The notes beneath the pieces are model-generated. The model was not told the DNA's origin. It ran no database searches and saw nothing but the letters and a program-made list of their open reading frames with translations. Below, in pieces: positions 16,004 to 24,326 of a stretch of 63,975 nt of DNA (positions are counted from its first letter, which is position 1; each line of letters opens with the position of its first letter). Both the position numbers and the translations under genes were made by a program. Source of the stretch: Levilactobacillus wangkuiensis (GTDB lineage Bacteria > Bacillota > Bacilli > Lactobacillales > Lactobacillaceae). The stretch is from contig NZ_BOLM01000015.1 of NCBI RefSeq assembly GCF_016861605.1, positions 1-63,975 on the forward strand, in the 5' to 3' direction.

Positions 16004-17803
16004 ATGAATATCTATCAGACGATGTATCATCCACTCAAACCCGCTGGCATCGACGACCGGCGGGCCAACATTGTTGGTGGTGGGATTGCTGGGTTAGCCA
16101 CCGCGGTCTTTCTTATTGACGACGCGCAGATGCCTGCCCGCAACGTCACCATTTATGAAAAGAAGCCAGTGATGGGCGGCTCCATGGACGGCACCAAGGG
16201 CAATCAAGGTTATCTGTGTCGGGCCGAACGGGAGCTGGAACCCTACATGGAATGTTTGTGGTACCTGTGCAGCAAGATTCCCTCACTCGAGAATCCCGGG
16301 CGCACGGTGTTAGATGACGTGGTCGACTTCAACCGCGATGAACCCATTCACAGCGAGGCGCGGGTCATCGTGAACCAGGGTGAGATCGACAGTCATTACC
16401 ATGATTATAAAATGAAACCCGAATACGCGGCCGCCATGGAAACGATTATCAATTCCACGGAAGAAGAATTGGCCAACAAACGGATCGATGAATTTTTCGA
16501 CAAGGATTTCTTTAAAACCAATTTCTGGACCTGCTTCCACAGCCAATTGGCCTTCAAGCACTACCACAGTGCCATTGAATGCCGGCGTTACTGGCAACGG
16601 TTCACCTTCATTTCCCGGCACGAATACCTGGAAGGGTTCGTCCACACCAAATATAACGAATACGATGCCATTATTTTACCGATCGAACGCTGGCTGATTG
16701 ACCAGGGGGTCCACTTTGAAAACAACTTCAACGTGACCGACCTGGGATTCTCCGATGCCAACAACACGGTCGATGAAATTATTGCGACTCAAAATGGTAG
16801 CGCTGCCAACGTTGACGTGCAACGCCAGGACCTAGTCTTCGTCACCACGGGGTCCATCAGTGAAAACAGTACCTTTGGCGACAATCACACGGTGGCCGAA
16901 ACCAACCGCGATACGCAGGATATGGGGACGTTTACCATCTGGCAGAACTTGGCCAAGAAGGACGCCAAGTTTGGTCATCCCGAGAAGTTCCTGGGACAGA
17001 TCGACAAGACCAAGTGGATTTCCTTCTTCCCAACGGTCAAGAACTATCCGGAATTCTTCAAGCGCATCGAGGAACTCTCTGGCAGTCCAGCCGGGACCGG
17101 TGGCCTCATGACGTTCAAGGATTCCAACTGGGATCTTTCCTTTGAAATTCACCACAAGCCATTCTTCCCATACCAAGCCGACGATGAAGAGGTTGGTTGG
17201 GGTTACGGCCTGTACGGCGAAAATGAAGGGAATTATATTAAGAAACGCATGTGGGACTGCACCGGTGATGAAATTTTGACGGAACTGCTGTACCACTTGG
17301 GCATGTTAGACATCAAGGACGAGGTACTGGCCCACACCTACATGTCAACGACCATGATGCCGTACTGTACCAGTCAGTTCATGCCACGGCAAGCCGGCGA
17401 CCGGCCACTGGGCGTCCCAGCAGGCTGCACCAACCTCGGCCTGCTCGGGCAGTTCGTGGAAATTGACGATGACGTGGTCTTCACGGTTGAAACCTCCGTT
17501 CGGACCGGGTTAGAAGCCGTTTACAAGCTGCTTAACTTTGACAAACGGCCAATCGAGGTCAACCCATCACGTTACGACGTCCGCTACCTGTTGCAACGGA
17601 TCAAGCGGTTCCAAGGCATCACCGGTGACGTGACCGCCGCTGATTTGCCACAGGTTGATCCTACCCAGTTACCAGCACTGACGGCCAAGCTGTTGAAGCT
17701 GGTCAACGCCGTCCCACCGTACTATCAGATGTACCTGGGTCGCGACCAAACCATCCCTCAAAAGGCTGCAGTGTTGCATCCCAAGGCCCCGCACAGTAAG
17801 TAA
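16004..17803 (+). CDS. ohyA: Oleate hydratase (myosin-cross-reactive antigen family)
   Basis: The FAD-dependent hydratase has 599 residues and adds water across the cis-9 double bond of unsaturated fatty acids, giving 10-hydroxy acids. The FAD motif GGGIAG is at residues 25-30. The family segment MGGSMDGTKGNQGYLCRAERE follows near residue 58. This reaction detoxifies free fatty acids at the membrane in lactobacilli. AGAAGG lies about 9 bases before the ATG. It has its own promoter and terminator and sits behind a TetR gene that probably controls it. Confidence 0.94.
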   Translation: MNIYQTMYHPLKPAGIDDRRANIVGGGIAGLATAVFLIDDAQMPARNVTIYEKKPVMGGSMDGTKGNQGYLCRAERELEPYMECLWYLCSKIPSLENPGRTVLDDVVDFNRDEPIHSEARVIVNQGEIDSHYHDYKMKPEYAAAMETIINSTEEELANKRIDEFFDKDFFKTNFWTCFHSQLAFKHYHSAIECRRYWQRFTFISRHEYLEGFVHTKYNEYDAIILPIERWLIDQGVHFENNFNVTDLGFSDANNTVDEIIATQNGSAANVDVQRQDLVFVTTGSISENSTFGDNHTVAETNRDTQDMGTFTIWQNLAKKDAKFGHPEKFLGQIDKTKWISFFPTVKNYPEFFKRIEELSGSPAGTGGLMTFKDSNWDLSFEIHHKPFFPYQADDEEVGWGYGLYGENEGNYIKKRMWDCTGDEILTELLYHLGMLDIKDEVLAHTYMSTTMMPYCTSQFMPRQAGDRPLGVPAGCTNLGLLGQFVEIDDDVVFTVETSVRTGLEAVYKLLNFDKRPIEVNPSRYDVRYLLQRIKRFQGITGDVTAADLPQVDPTQLPALTAKLLKLVNAVPPYYQMYLGRDQTIPQKAAVLHPKAPHSK

Positions 17804-17842
17804 CCATACACCTCCGCTGTAGATGCTGTACGGCCCTACCTG

Positions 17843-17870
17843 AAAGTCGTCCCTTGTGGGCGGCTTTTTT
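17843..17870 (+). terminator. Intrinsic terminator of ohyA
   Basis: AAAGTCGTCCC and GGGCGGCTTT form a stem with a TTGT loop followed by a T-run, 40 bases after the stop. Confidence 0.85.
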
Positions 17871-17947
17871 GTCGATAATCTCAAGTCCCGGCTAGTGCAG
17901 AACTGTGCTATCCTAAAACTATCTTGAATTTTGAGGGGACTTACTAA

Positions 17948-18538
17948 ATGGATAAAGGACGGGTGGCGGCTTTCACGGATGCCGTGGTGGCCATTGTGTT
18001 AACGATTATGGTGTTGGAGTTCAAAACGCCAGAGGAGCCGACGTTTGCGGCGTTGGCCAGTGAGTGGAGCTATTTTGTGGCTTACTTGATTAGTTTCTTG
18101 TTTATTGGCGTGGCTTGGTACAATCATCACTACATGTTTGCGCTGACCAAGCGGGTGACCAAGAGTATTTACTGGGTCAACAATCTCTGGATTTTGGTGA
18201 TGGCGATGCTGCCGGTGTCCACGGCCTGGGCCGGGCGCTTTATCATGGATGTGCAGCCAGAACTGTTTTACTTCATCATTTTCACGTTCTGGGCGTTGGC
18301 CTATGCCGCGCTATCTTATACGGTGATGCGGGTCAATCGGAAACGGCATCCCGAGATTGCGCGGAAAATTCAGTGCATGCCAGCCTACCGAATTCACGCC
18401 AGCGTGTGGTTTTGGCTGGTCTGGGTCATCGTGCTGGGCTTGATTTTTGTTTGGCCGCCAATCTCACTGCTCTTTACCTTAGGCGAGCTTATCTTGATGG
18501 CGGTTCGGACATCGGATGACAGCGACAAATTGTTTTAG
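17948..18538 (+). CDS. TMEM175-family (DUF1211) potassium channel-like protein
   Basis: The protein has 196 residues and about six membrane helices. The first helix reads RVAAFTDAVVAIVLTIMVLE, the bacterial TMEM175 pattern in which the F-S/T-D motif and following isoleucines line the pore. Bacterial members conduct K+ as tetramers. GAGGGG precedes the start. The YdcF-type gene follows 14 bases after the stop, suggesting an operon. Confidence 0.85.
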   Translation: MDKGRVAAFTDAVVAIVLTIMVLEFKTPEEPTFAALASEWSYFVAYLISFLFIGVAWYNHHYMFALTKRVTKSIYWVNNLWILVMAMLPVSTAWAGRFIMDVQPELFYFIIFTFWALAYAALSYTVMRVNRKRHPEIARKIQCMPAYRIHASVWFWLVWVIVLGLIFVWPPISLLFTLGELILMAVRTSDDSDKLF

Positions 18539-18552
18539 AGGGGTTTAACGAC

Positions 18553-19623
18553 ATGCAAGATGAAATTTTTAATATTCCGGCCTATTTTTATTTAGGCTGG
18601 CTGATTCCGCTGTTCTTTGGCGGGGTCTTTACCATTAGTTACCGGATTGAAAAACGCCGACTGGGCAATGGTATTTGGTTTTCGCTCTTTTTCTATTCGT
18701 TTTTGGCGTTACTCGCGATGACGATTCTGGGGACCAATAACAAATGGCTGATTGTCATCAGTCTGGCCTTATTCGTGATTTTGCTGTTACTGATTGGGGT
18801 GGTCTTTGCCCTCCAAGCATTCCTGTTGCTGTGGAATGCTTGGATCGTTTGGAAACGGGAGAGCCACACGTTGGCCAACATGCTGACGTTGTTCCTGGGC
18901 ATTGCCATTCTACTGGCGCCATTTCTGACATCACTGATGACGCGTTATCTGCCCGTACCAGTGGCGTCCGGCATCAGTCTGTTTGCCGCGATGGTGATTT
19001 TCTACGTCCTATTCTGGTTCTACAACTACCTGACGATGCTGGTGATTTATCAATTTAATCATCCCCGGTATAAGCAGGATTATTTAATCGTGCTGGGAGC
19101 GGGCCTGTTAAATGGCAACGAGGTCTCCCCACTGTTGGGACAACGAATCAATCGCGCTTTGAAATTTTACCGCAAGCAATTGCGTAAGATCGGCCAAGGT
19201 CCCGTGATTATTTTCTCCGGCGGCCAGGGTGGTGACGAAACGGTTCCCGAGGGTGTGGCTATGCGTCAATATGCCATTGACCATGGCTTGCCACCTGAAC
19301 AGGCGATTGCCGAAGATCAGTCGAAGACCACCTACGAGAACATGGTTTTTTCCAAGAAAATCATTGCTGACCGGGGGACTGTTCAGCCACGGGTGACCTT
19401 CGTGACCAACGGCTACCATACGTTCCGTGCGGGGATGATTGCCCGCAAGGCCGGTCTCAAGGCCAACGGAATTGGTGCGCACACCGCGAAGTTCTTCCTG
19501 CCGAATGCTATTTTGCGTGAGTACATGGCGATTTTCGTGGGGAATAAGCGCTGGCATCTGGTGGCAGTGGGGCTGATGCTGGTGTTGACGCTGGTCCTCA
19601 CCTGGGCCGAATACCACGGGTGA
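18553..19623 (+). CDS. YdcF-like (DUF218) membrane protein
   Basis: The protein has 356 residues. Several N-terminal membrane helices (to about residue 170) are followed by a DUF218/SanA-like domain with LIVLGAGL, FSGGQGGDE, the E-D-x-S-x-x-T-Y-E-N segment (EDQSKTTYEN) and VTNGYHTFRA, then a last helix. This family is linked to cell envelope functions; the reaction is not known. It follows the TMEM175 gene by 14 bases. Its stop codon lies inside the closing stem of a type B folded repeat, so its last codons come from that element. Confidence 0.8.
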   Translation: MQDEIFNIPAYFYLGWLIPLFFGGVFTISYRIEKRRLGNGIWFSLFFYSFLALLAMTILGTNNKWLIVISLALFVILLLLIGVVFALQAFLLLWNAWIVWKRESHTLANMLTLFLGIAILLAPFLTSLMTRYLPVPVASGISLFAAMVIFYVLFWFYNYLTMLVIYQFNHPRYKQDYLIVLGAGLLNGNEVSPLLGQRINRALKFYRKQLRKIGQGPVIIFSGGQGGDETVPEGVAMRQYAIDHGLPPEQAIAEDQSKTTYENMVFSKKIIADRGTVQPRVTFVTNGYHTFRAGMIARKAGLKANGIGAHTAKFFLPNAILREYMAIFVGNKRWHLVAVGLMLVLTLVLTWAEYHG

Positions 19624-19865
19624 AAATGCGACTAGGTTGCGGTGGGGGTCGTTCCCGGCGGCGGATTCAAAGTGCCCTGCTGTGGGGCACGGTTCCGGCC
19701 TGAGAGGCGGTCCGGCACCTCGCCTTTGAGCCAAAGAGCGGTCTCAAAGGTCGTCCCGTGGTCTAGGTTGGGACAGAACCCCAACCAAGTCCACCGACAC
19801 AGCTGGGCACTTTGATCCGCCTCTGGTCACTGACACTGACCGCGCGGGTTCATTTTCACCAATTC
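19617..19865 (+). repeat. Type B folded repeat, copy B1 (overlaps a stop codon)
   Basis: The closing stem is GGGTGAAAATG with the TTCATTTTCACC arm near 19849-19860. Inside, CAAAGTGCCC pairs with GGGCACTTTG and GCTGTG with CACAGC. The hairpins are CGGTTCCGG/CCGGCACC, TTTGAG/CTCAAA and GGTTGGG/CCCAACC. The TGA in GGGTGAAAATG is the stop codon of the preceding YdcF-like gene. Confidence 0.85.
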
Positions 19866-19965
19866 TGGGATTAACGTTGGTGCTAATCTGCATGGGGGTA
19901 ATTTCTGCGTAGTGGGGGCAGCGCTATTTTAAATAGATGAACAGAAAATTCTCAAAAATTAGCCA

Positions 19966-20007
19966 AAAAAAATCGACCAGTCCGAACCGGACCAGTCGAT
20001 TTTTTTA
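19966..20007. terminator. Bidirectional intrinsic terminator
   Basis: The arms AATCGAC and GTCGATT, with inner TCCG/CGGA, are flanked by A-runs on the left and T-runs on the right. It serves the plus-strand transcript that includes repeat B1 and the minus-strand small gene at 20005. Confidence 0.8.
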
Positions 20008-20109
20008 TTCATCGCGATGTGCTTGGTAACTGGCAAATGCTGCGTAGCCGAGTGCGGCCAGCAGGATGCTCCCCAAACCGTAAAACAAGATGTTCCCCAA
20101 TGCTACCAT
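20005..20109 (-). CDS. Small membrane protein, 34 residues
   Basis: The 34-residue ORF begins MVALGNILFYGLG, has one helix rich in small and hydrophobic residues (about 4-26) and ends YQAHRDE. GAGAGGA lies about 8 bases before the ATG, and a terminator overlaps the stop. The arrangement is that of a genuine monocistronic small gene. I do not recognise the family. Confidence 0.55.
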   Translation of the reverse strand: MVALGNILFYGLGSILLAALGYAAFASYQAHRDE

Positions 20110-20253
20110 GACAGCGTTCCTCTCTGTGTGACTTAACTTGTCATATCATAGCAAAACTTCGTGGTAGGGTAAATAGTCTGAGGGGCAATGTAATATTACA
20201 TTTTGTGAGAATGGGGGAGCCTGAGTCGCTACCCGAGAAGGTGCTGGATTCAC

Positions 20254-21105
20254 CTATTTAACCAAATAAACGTGGTCCTGGACCAGGTCAATCTGGGTGT
20301 AGTGGCGGTTCAGATCACGGGTTTCCTTATTCTCTAACAAGTGGGCATGGTTCCAGAAGTCTTCGGAACCAGTGGCGCCGTGGGGTTCGCCCAGAACGAC
20401 GAAGTCCACGTCCTTATCCGTGGCGCGAATCGCCTGCAACAGGTCCCAATCCAGCGGTAAGCCGTCCGGCGACCAGGACATCACGACCACGCCGACCTGG
20501 TCCTGGTATTTCTGCCAGGCGTCCGTGGCGGACAGGGCCTCAATCGCAGTCAGGGGATGCCGGCCGGTTTCATTTTCCGCGGTCCACGCCTGACTATCCG
20601 TGGCGTACACGGTCTTGTGCGCGTCACGTAGCCCCTTTGAAATGTAGCCGTTACCCGCCATGACTTCCAGCACGGCCCGGTTGCCGACAAATTTAGCCAG
20701 GTCACTCACGAAGGGCGCCGGCGTGTAGGCCCACATGCCGTAGTGCGTTTCCAAATAATCCCGGAAGGAGCGCAAATCGTGGTCTAGCTTGGGCAGCGCG
20801 TCGGATAACTCGTTCCAAATCTTATCGCCGGTCTCGTCGCCAGCGGGGTAACGGGTATTGAGCTTTTGGAAAATCTGATCCTGGCTGTCATCGGGCAGTT
20901 GAAGCAGGGGCATCTGTTGGGGCAGGTCGCCCGCCGCCAACATTTTATCTGCTAAGAGCACGTTACTGATTAAAATCTTAATGGATGGGTAATCATTAAA
21001 TTGATGATAGTAGGCCGTCATGCGTTCAATGTAGCTGGTTTTCCGTTCGCTCAGCGGGGCGTGACGGACTTTTTTCTTGAGTTTTTGCAATTTCTTGGGA
21101 TTCAC
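20254..21105 (-). CDS. SAM-dependent methyltransferase-like protein
   Basis: The protein has 283 residues. A basic N-terminal helix region is followed by a Rossmann-type domain whose first motif is VLEVMAGNGYISKGL, the usual SAM-binding glycine loop (E-x-x-A-G-x-G). VYATDS gives the acidic end of the second strand. The catalytic part and substrate are not clear; the family is known from LAB genomes without an assigned function. It lies 78 bases downstream of an XRE regulator gene on the same strand. The start follows AAAGGA. Confidence 0.75.
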   Translation of the reverse strand: MNPKKLQKLKKKVRHAPLSERKTSYIERMTAYYHQFNDYPSIKILISNVLLADKMLAAGDLPQQMPLLQLPDDSQDQIFQKLNTRYPAGDETGDKIWNELSDALPKLDHDLRSFRDYLETHYGMWAYTPAPFVSDLAKFVGNRAVLEVMAGNGYISKGLRDAHKTVYATDSQAWTAENETGRHPLTAIEALSATDAWQKYQDQVGVVVMSWSPDGLPLDWDLLQAIRATDKDVDFVVLGEPHGATGSEDFWNHAHLLENKETRDLNRHYTQIDLVQDHVYLVK

Positions 21106-21183
21106 GAGTGGGGTCCTTTCTGGTGCGTAACACTGATAGAAAAGGCCGGCTGATTAGCGTTCGCTGACCAACCGACCCGATAA

Positions 21184-21612
21184 TTAATGGTCGTCTAAAT
21201 GAAGATCTAATTCTTCTTGCTGGTTCGGTTCCGGCGTGGTGGCGCGGTTTTCACGGCCATGCAGGTAACCGTCGATCAACTGGTAGATTTCGTAGCGGTC
21301 ACGGCCACTTAACAGTTCACGGTTGAAACTCAACTGCTTACCGGACAGGAAGAGGCGGCCGAGGTCGTATTCGTCTCGTTCGGCTTTCCCTGTTAAGTAG
21401 TCCATGGTCACGTCAAAATATTCCGCAAGTTTCCGAACTTCCAAGAAAGAAGGGGTCCGAATGCCCCGTTCCCAGTTGCCAATTTGTGACGCTGTGTTGG
21501 CATGCTCTTCCGGTTCGCCCGCTTGGGCATTGAGCGCCGTTGCCAGTTGTTCTAGTGTAATGTGTTGGCCTCTGCGCAAGGCCCGCAGTCGTTCTGAAAA
21601 CATCCCAGTCAC
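21184..21612 (-). CDS. XRE-family transcriptional regulator
   Basis: The protein has 142 residues. The N-terminal helix-turn-helix (RLRALRRGQHITLEQLATAL, residues about 7-26, with IGNWERGIRTPS as recognition region) is typical of Cro/C1-type regulators. There is no recognised ligand domain; the C-terminus is acidic. It may control the neighbouring methyltransferase-like gene. A-G-A-A-A-C-G-G-G-type purines precede the ATG. Confidence 0.8.
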   Translation of the reverse strand: MTGMFSERLRALRRGQHITLEQLATALNAQAGEPEEHANTASQIGNWERGIRTPSFLEVRKLAEYFDVTMDYLTGKAERDEYDLGRLFLSGKQLSFNRELLSGRDRYEIYQLIDGYLHGRENRATTPEPNQQEELDLHLDDH

Positions 21613-21709
21613 CCGTTTCTTTCCAGTTTATGATAACTCTTATTATACCACTCTCTGTGGTTTTTAAGGGAAACTTGTCCGGAGCGGGGTTGTCGTTGCC
21701 ATTGCCTCC

Positions 21710-21875
21710 GGGCCGGTGAAAATGGGCCGTGGCGCTGTGGGCGCACGTCCGAAGCCTGAGAAGCGGTCTTCGGACTTACTTTGAGCCTCTGGGAAGCGAG
21801 TCTCAAAGATAGCAGTTGCCTAAGCGGGAAACCCGCTAAGGCAACTCCCACGGCTGAGCCCATTTTCACCAGCCC
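21710..21875 (+). repeat. Type A folded repeat, copy A2
   Basis: The closing stem GGCCGGTGAAAATGGGC pairs with GCCCATTTTCACCAGCC. GCTGTGGG pairs with CCCACGGC, and the three hairpins CCGAAG/CTTCGG, TTTGAG/CTCAAA and AGTTGCC/GGCAACT are intact. It is flanked by CCTCC and TGCGG, which form the recurring internal loop. It is followed in tandem by repeat B2, and both are followed by near-identical tails (GCTGACAGCG). Confidence 0.88.
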
Positions 21876-21916
21876 TGCGGCTGACAGCGACGTAACCCCG
21901 TCCGACAGGTGTTCTG

Positions 21917-22156
21917 CTGGTTTTGGTGAGAATGGTGGGGAAGGTGTCCGTTCCCGGCAGCGGGCTCAAGGTGCCCTGCTGTGGGGCCGGTTCCAGCCAA
22001 AGGGCGGGCTTCCACCTCAACTTTGAGCCTGAGGGGCGGTCTCAAAGGTTGTCCCATGCTCTAAGTAGAGAAAATCACTCTACTAAGACTATCGACACAG
22101 CCGGTCACCTTGACTCGCCTCTGGTCACTGTCACGACCGGCCCAGTTTTCCCAGCC
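21917..22156 (+). repeat. Type B folded repeat, copy B2
   Basis: The inner core is kept: CAAGGTGCCC faces GGTCACCTTG, GCTGTG faces CACAGC, TTTGAG pairs with CTCAAA, and the last hairpin is TAGTAGAG/CTCTACTA. The outer closing stem is poorly paired in this copy. It lies 42 bases after repeat A2 and upstream of the pepF stop (22312). The rest of 21613-22311 holds no other feature. Confidence 0.8.
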
Positions 22157-22311
22157 CTGCGGCTGACAGCGGCGTAACCCCGTCTAACAGGTTACGCCGT
22201 TGTCATCTGCCGGGATGTTTTTTACGATCATTTGTCGAGCGGGCGATAGGTTTCAGTCACTAGATACTTAGCGACTAATTTTTACTTTCGATAACTAGTT
22301 TAACGCAGCTC

Positions 22312-24120
22312 CTACTTCACCAACGGGTCCGTCAAGCGCATGAACTCTGCGACGTCGCGCTTGATTAGCTTGACGCCGGCTTGCCAGAAGTCTGGTTGGG
22401 TCAGGTCGACGCCCAGGTGCTTTTGGGCCAGTTCTTCGCTGGTCATGTTGGCCGTGTCCCGCAGTAATGCGATGTAGTGGTCCTCGAAGTTGCCCTCTTG
22501 TTGGGCCTTGGCGTAGATCCCTAGGCTGAACAGGTAGCCGAAGACGTAGGGGAAGTTGTAGAAGGCCGGTTCGTCGATGTAGAAATGCAGCTTGCTGGCC
22601 CACAGGTGTGGCGAGTAGGTCGATAGGTCATGACCGAAGGCTTCCTTTTGAGCGTTGAGCATCAGTTCGTTTAACTCGGCTGGTGTGACCAGTTTTTGTT
22701 GGCGCAACTGATAGAAGCGCGTTTCAAACAGGTAACGGGCGCGGATGTTTAGGAACATCGCAACCGGGTTATCCATCTTGGCGTTCAGCAGGGCAATCTT
22801 CTCGGCGTCGGTCTTGGCTGCCTTGACGTTGGCGTCGGCAACAATTAATTCGCCAAAGGTCGAGGCCGTTTCCGCGACGTTCATCGCGTAATCCTGGCGG
22901 AGCTGCGGCAGGTCATCGATGACGCTGGAGTGAAAGGCGTGGCCGAGTTCGTGAGCCAGGGTGGCCACGTCGTTTGGTGAGCCGGTGAAGGTCATGAAGA
23001 TGCGAGATTCATGGGTCTCTGGGGCACTTTCCATCCAGCCACCAGGCGCCTTGCCAGCGCGGTCTTCGGCTTCGATCCAGTTGTGTTCAAACGCATGTTG
23101 GGCCAGCGCCGCCATTTTCGGGGAGAACTCGCCGTAGTGCTTGATAATAAAGGCCGCTGCCTCGTCAAAGGTAAAGTGGTGTTCGGCACTGCCGGGCAGA
23201 TTGAGTGGGGCTTCCACGTCCTGCCAGCCAGCGTGCTTCTTGCCTAACAGGGCCGCCTTACGGTCGAGGTAGTCTAGTAAAAATTGCTTGTTGTCGTCCA
23301 CGACCTGCCACATGGTGTTCAGGGTCGCCGCGCTCATCCGATTATCCTTTAACGGTTCGCGGAGAAAATCAGTGGTGCCATGAGCGGCGTACTCGGTCAA
23401 CCGGAAGCCGGCCAAATGGTTCAGCGTGTCGGCAAAGAGTTGTTCCTTGTCCGTCCAGGCCTGTTCCCAAGCTGGGAGAAGGGCCGCGCGGTAATCGGGG
23501 TCGGCGTTACCCAGGAGATTGTTGTCGGCTTGACCGGCTGACAGGGTCGTTGGGTTGCCATCGGCGTCGTGGAACGGCACGTTCACGGTCGAGACCAGGG
23601 AGTCGTAGTGACTGCTCCAAGCGGCCTTGCCGTCGAGGTTCAAGCGGCTGATCAGGGCCTCGGTCTTGTCGTCGAGCAGTTCCTTGCCGTCGTCGCGCAT
23701 TTCTTTTAAGTTAAACGCGATGGGTTTCAGGTCGGGGGTGGCCAACATGGCTGTGAAATTGGCGTCGGGCACTTGGACCAACACCTTTTTCAACTTGCCA
23801 CTGACGTTTTCCGCCTGGTTGGCTAAGCCGCGGAGTTCGGCCTCCATGGGCGCCACGTCGGGGTTCGCGCTGTCCGCAGAACCGACCGCCGTGATGAACA
23901 GACCGGCTTGGCCAATGGCGGCGCCAATTTCTTGCAGTTGCGTGATGAGTTTAACAAATTGTTGGTACTGGGGTGCATCGCTCGCGGCGTCCCAGCGGTC
24001 CAAGAGATCGCCCAACGACGCAATGGCCGTCCGGGTTTCGGTCAATTTCGTTTTCAGTTGGGTGGAGTTGATACCACCCGCAAACAGTGAGTCTAAATCC
24101 CAATTTAACGCATATTTCAT
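22312..24120 (-). CDS. pepF: M3-family oligoendopeptidase (PepF type)
   Basis: The cytoplasmic zinc peptidase of 602 residues carries the motif HELGH (in ATLAHELGHAFHSS), with the family's downstream glutamate region, plus the long helical N-terminal half of the oligoendopeptidase F group. It degrades peptides of about 7-17 residues, in keeping with uptake by the Opp system, although the genes are not linked. The family usually has about 600 residues. The ATG at 24120 follows GGGAGG. Confidence 0.9.
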   Translation of the reverse strand: MKYALNWDLDSLFAGGINSTQLKTKLTETRTAIASLGDLLDRWDAASDAPQYQQFVKLITQLQEIGAAIGQAGLFITAVGSADSANPDVAPMEAELRGLANQAENVSGKLKKVLVQVPDANFTAMLATPDLKPIAFNLKEMRDDGKELLDDKTEALISRLNLDGKAAWSSHYDSLVSTVNVPFHDADGNPTTLSAGQADNNLLGNADPDYRAALLPAWEQAWTDKEQLFADTLNHLAGFRLTEYAAHGTTDFLREPLKDNRMSAATLNTMWQVVDDNKQFLLDYLDRKAALLGKKHAGWQDVEAPLNLPGSAEHHFTFDEAAAFIIKHYGEFSPKMAALAQHAFEHNWIEAEDRAGKAPGGWMESAPETHESRIFMTFTGSPNDVATLAHELGHAFHSSVIDDLPQLRQDYAMNVAETASTFGELIVADANVKAAKTDAEKIALLNAKMDNPVAMFLNIRARYLFETRFYQLRQQKLVTPAELNELMLNAQKEAFGHDLSTYSPHLWASKLHFYIDEPAFYNFPYVFGYLFSLGIYAKAQQEGNFEDHYIALLRDTANMTSEELAQKHLGVDLTQPDFWQAGVKLIKRDVAEFMRLTDPLVK

Positions 24121-24326
24121 GGCGAGGCCTCCCTATGTAAGTTGTGACCATTATAGCAAACTTCAAAACGATTGCGCTCACCGAAAGAACTTCGTATACT
24201 TACCAGAGGGAGAAATCTGGCAGTTGGTCGTGAATCATCAGTGATTAGTGGCTGATTGGCAGGCGTTGACTGCGGGGGAATTTACCGGCAGGACGTTGAG
24301 AATTGAGAAATTGGGAGGAAATGAAC

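Noticed and set aside
21710..22156. Explaining the A/B repeats as ordinary miniature transposons (MITEs)
   Set aside because: They have inverted ends, but those ends differ between copies while staying paired, internal hairpins are also compensated, the tail is one-sided and I found no clear target duplications. A mobile origin is still possible.
21820..22177. Several open frames of 60-90 codons on both strands within repeats A2 and B2 (also in the other repeats)
   Set aside because: They follow the repeat's stem sequences, appear in different frames in different copies and lack ribosome binding sites. They are by-products of GC-rich folded DNA.
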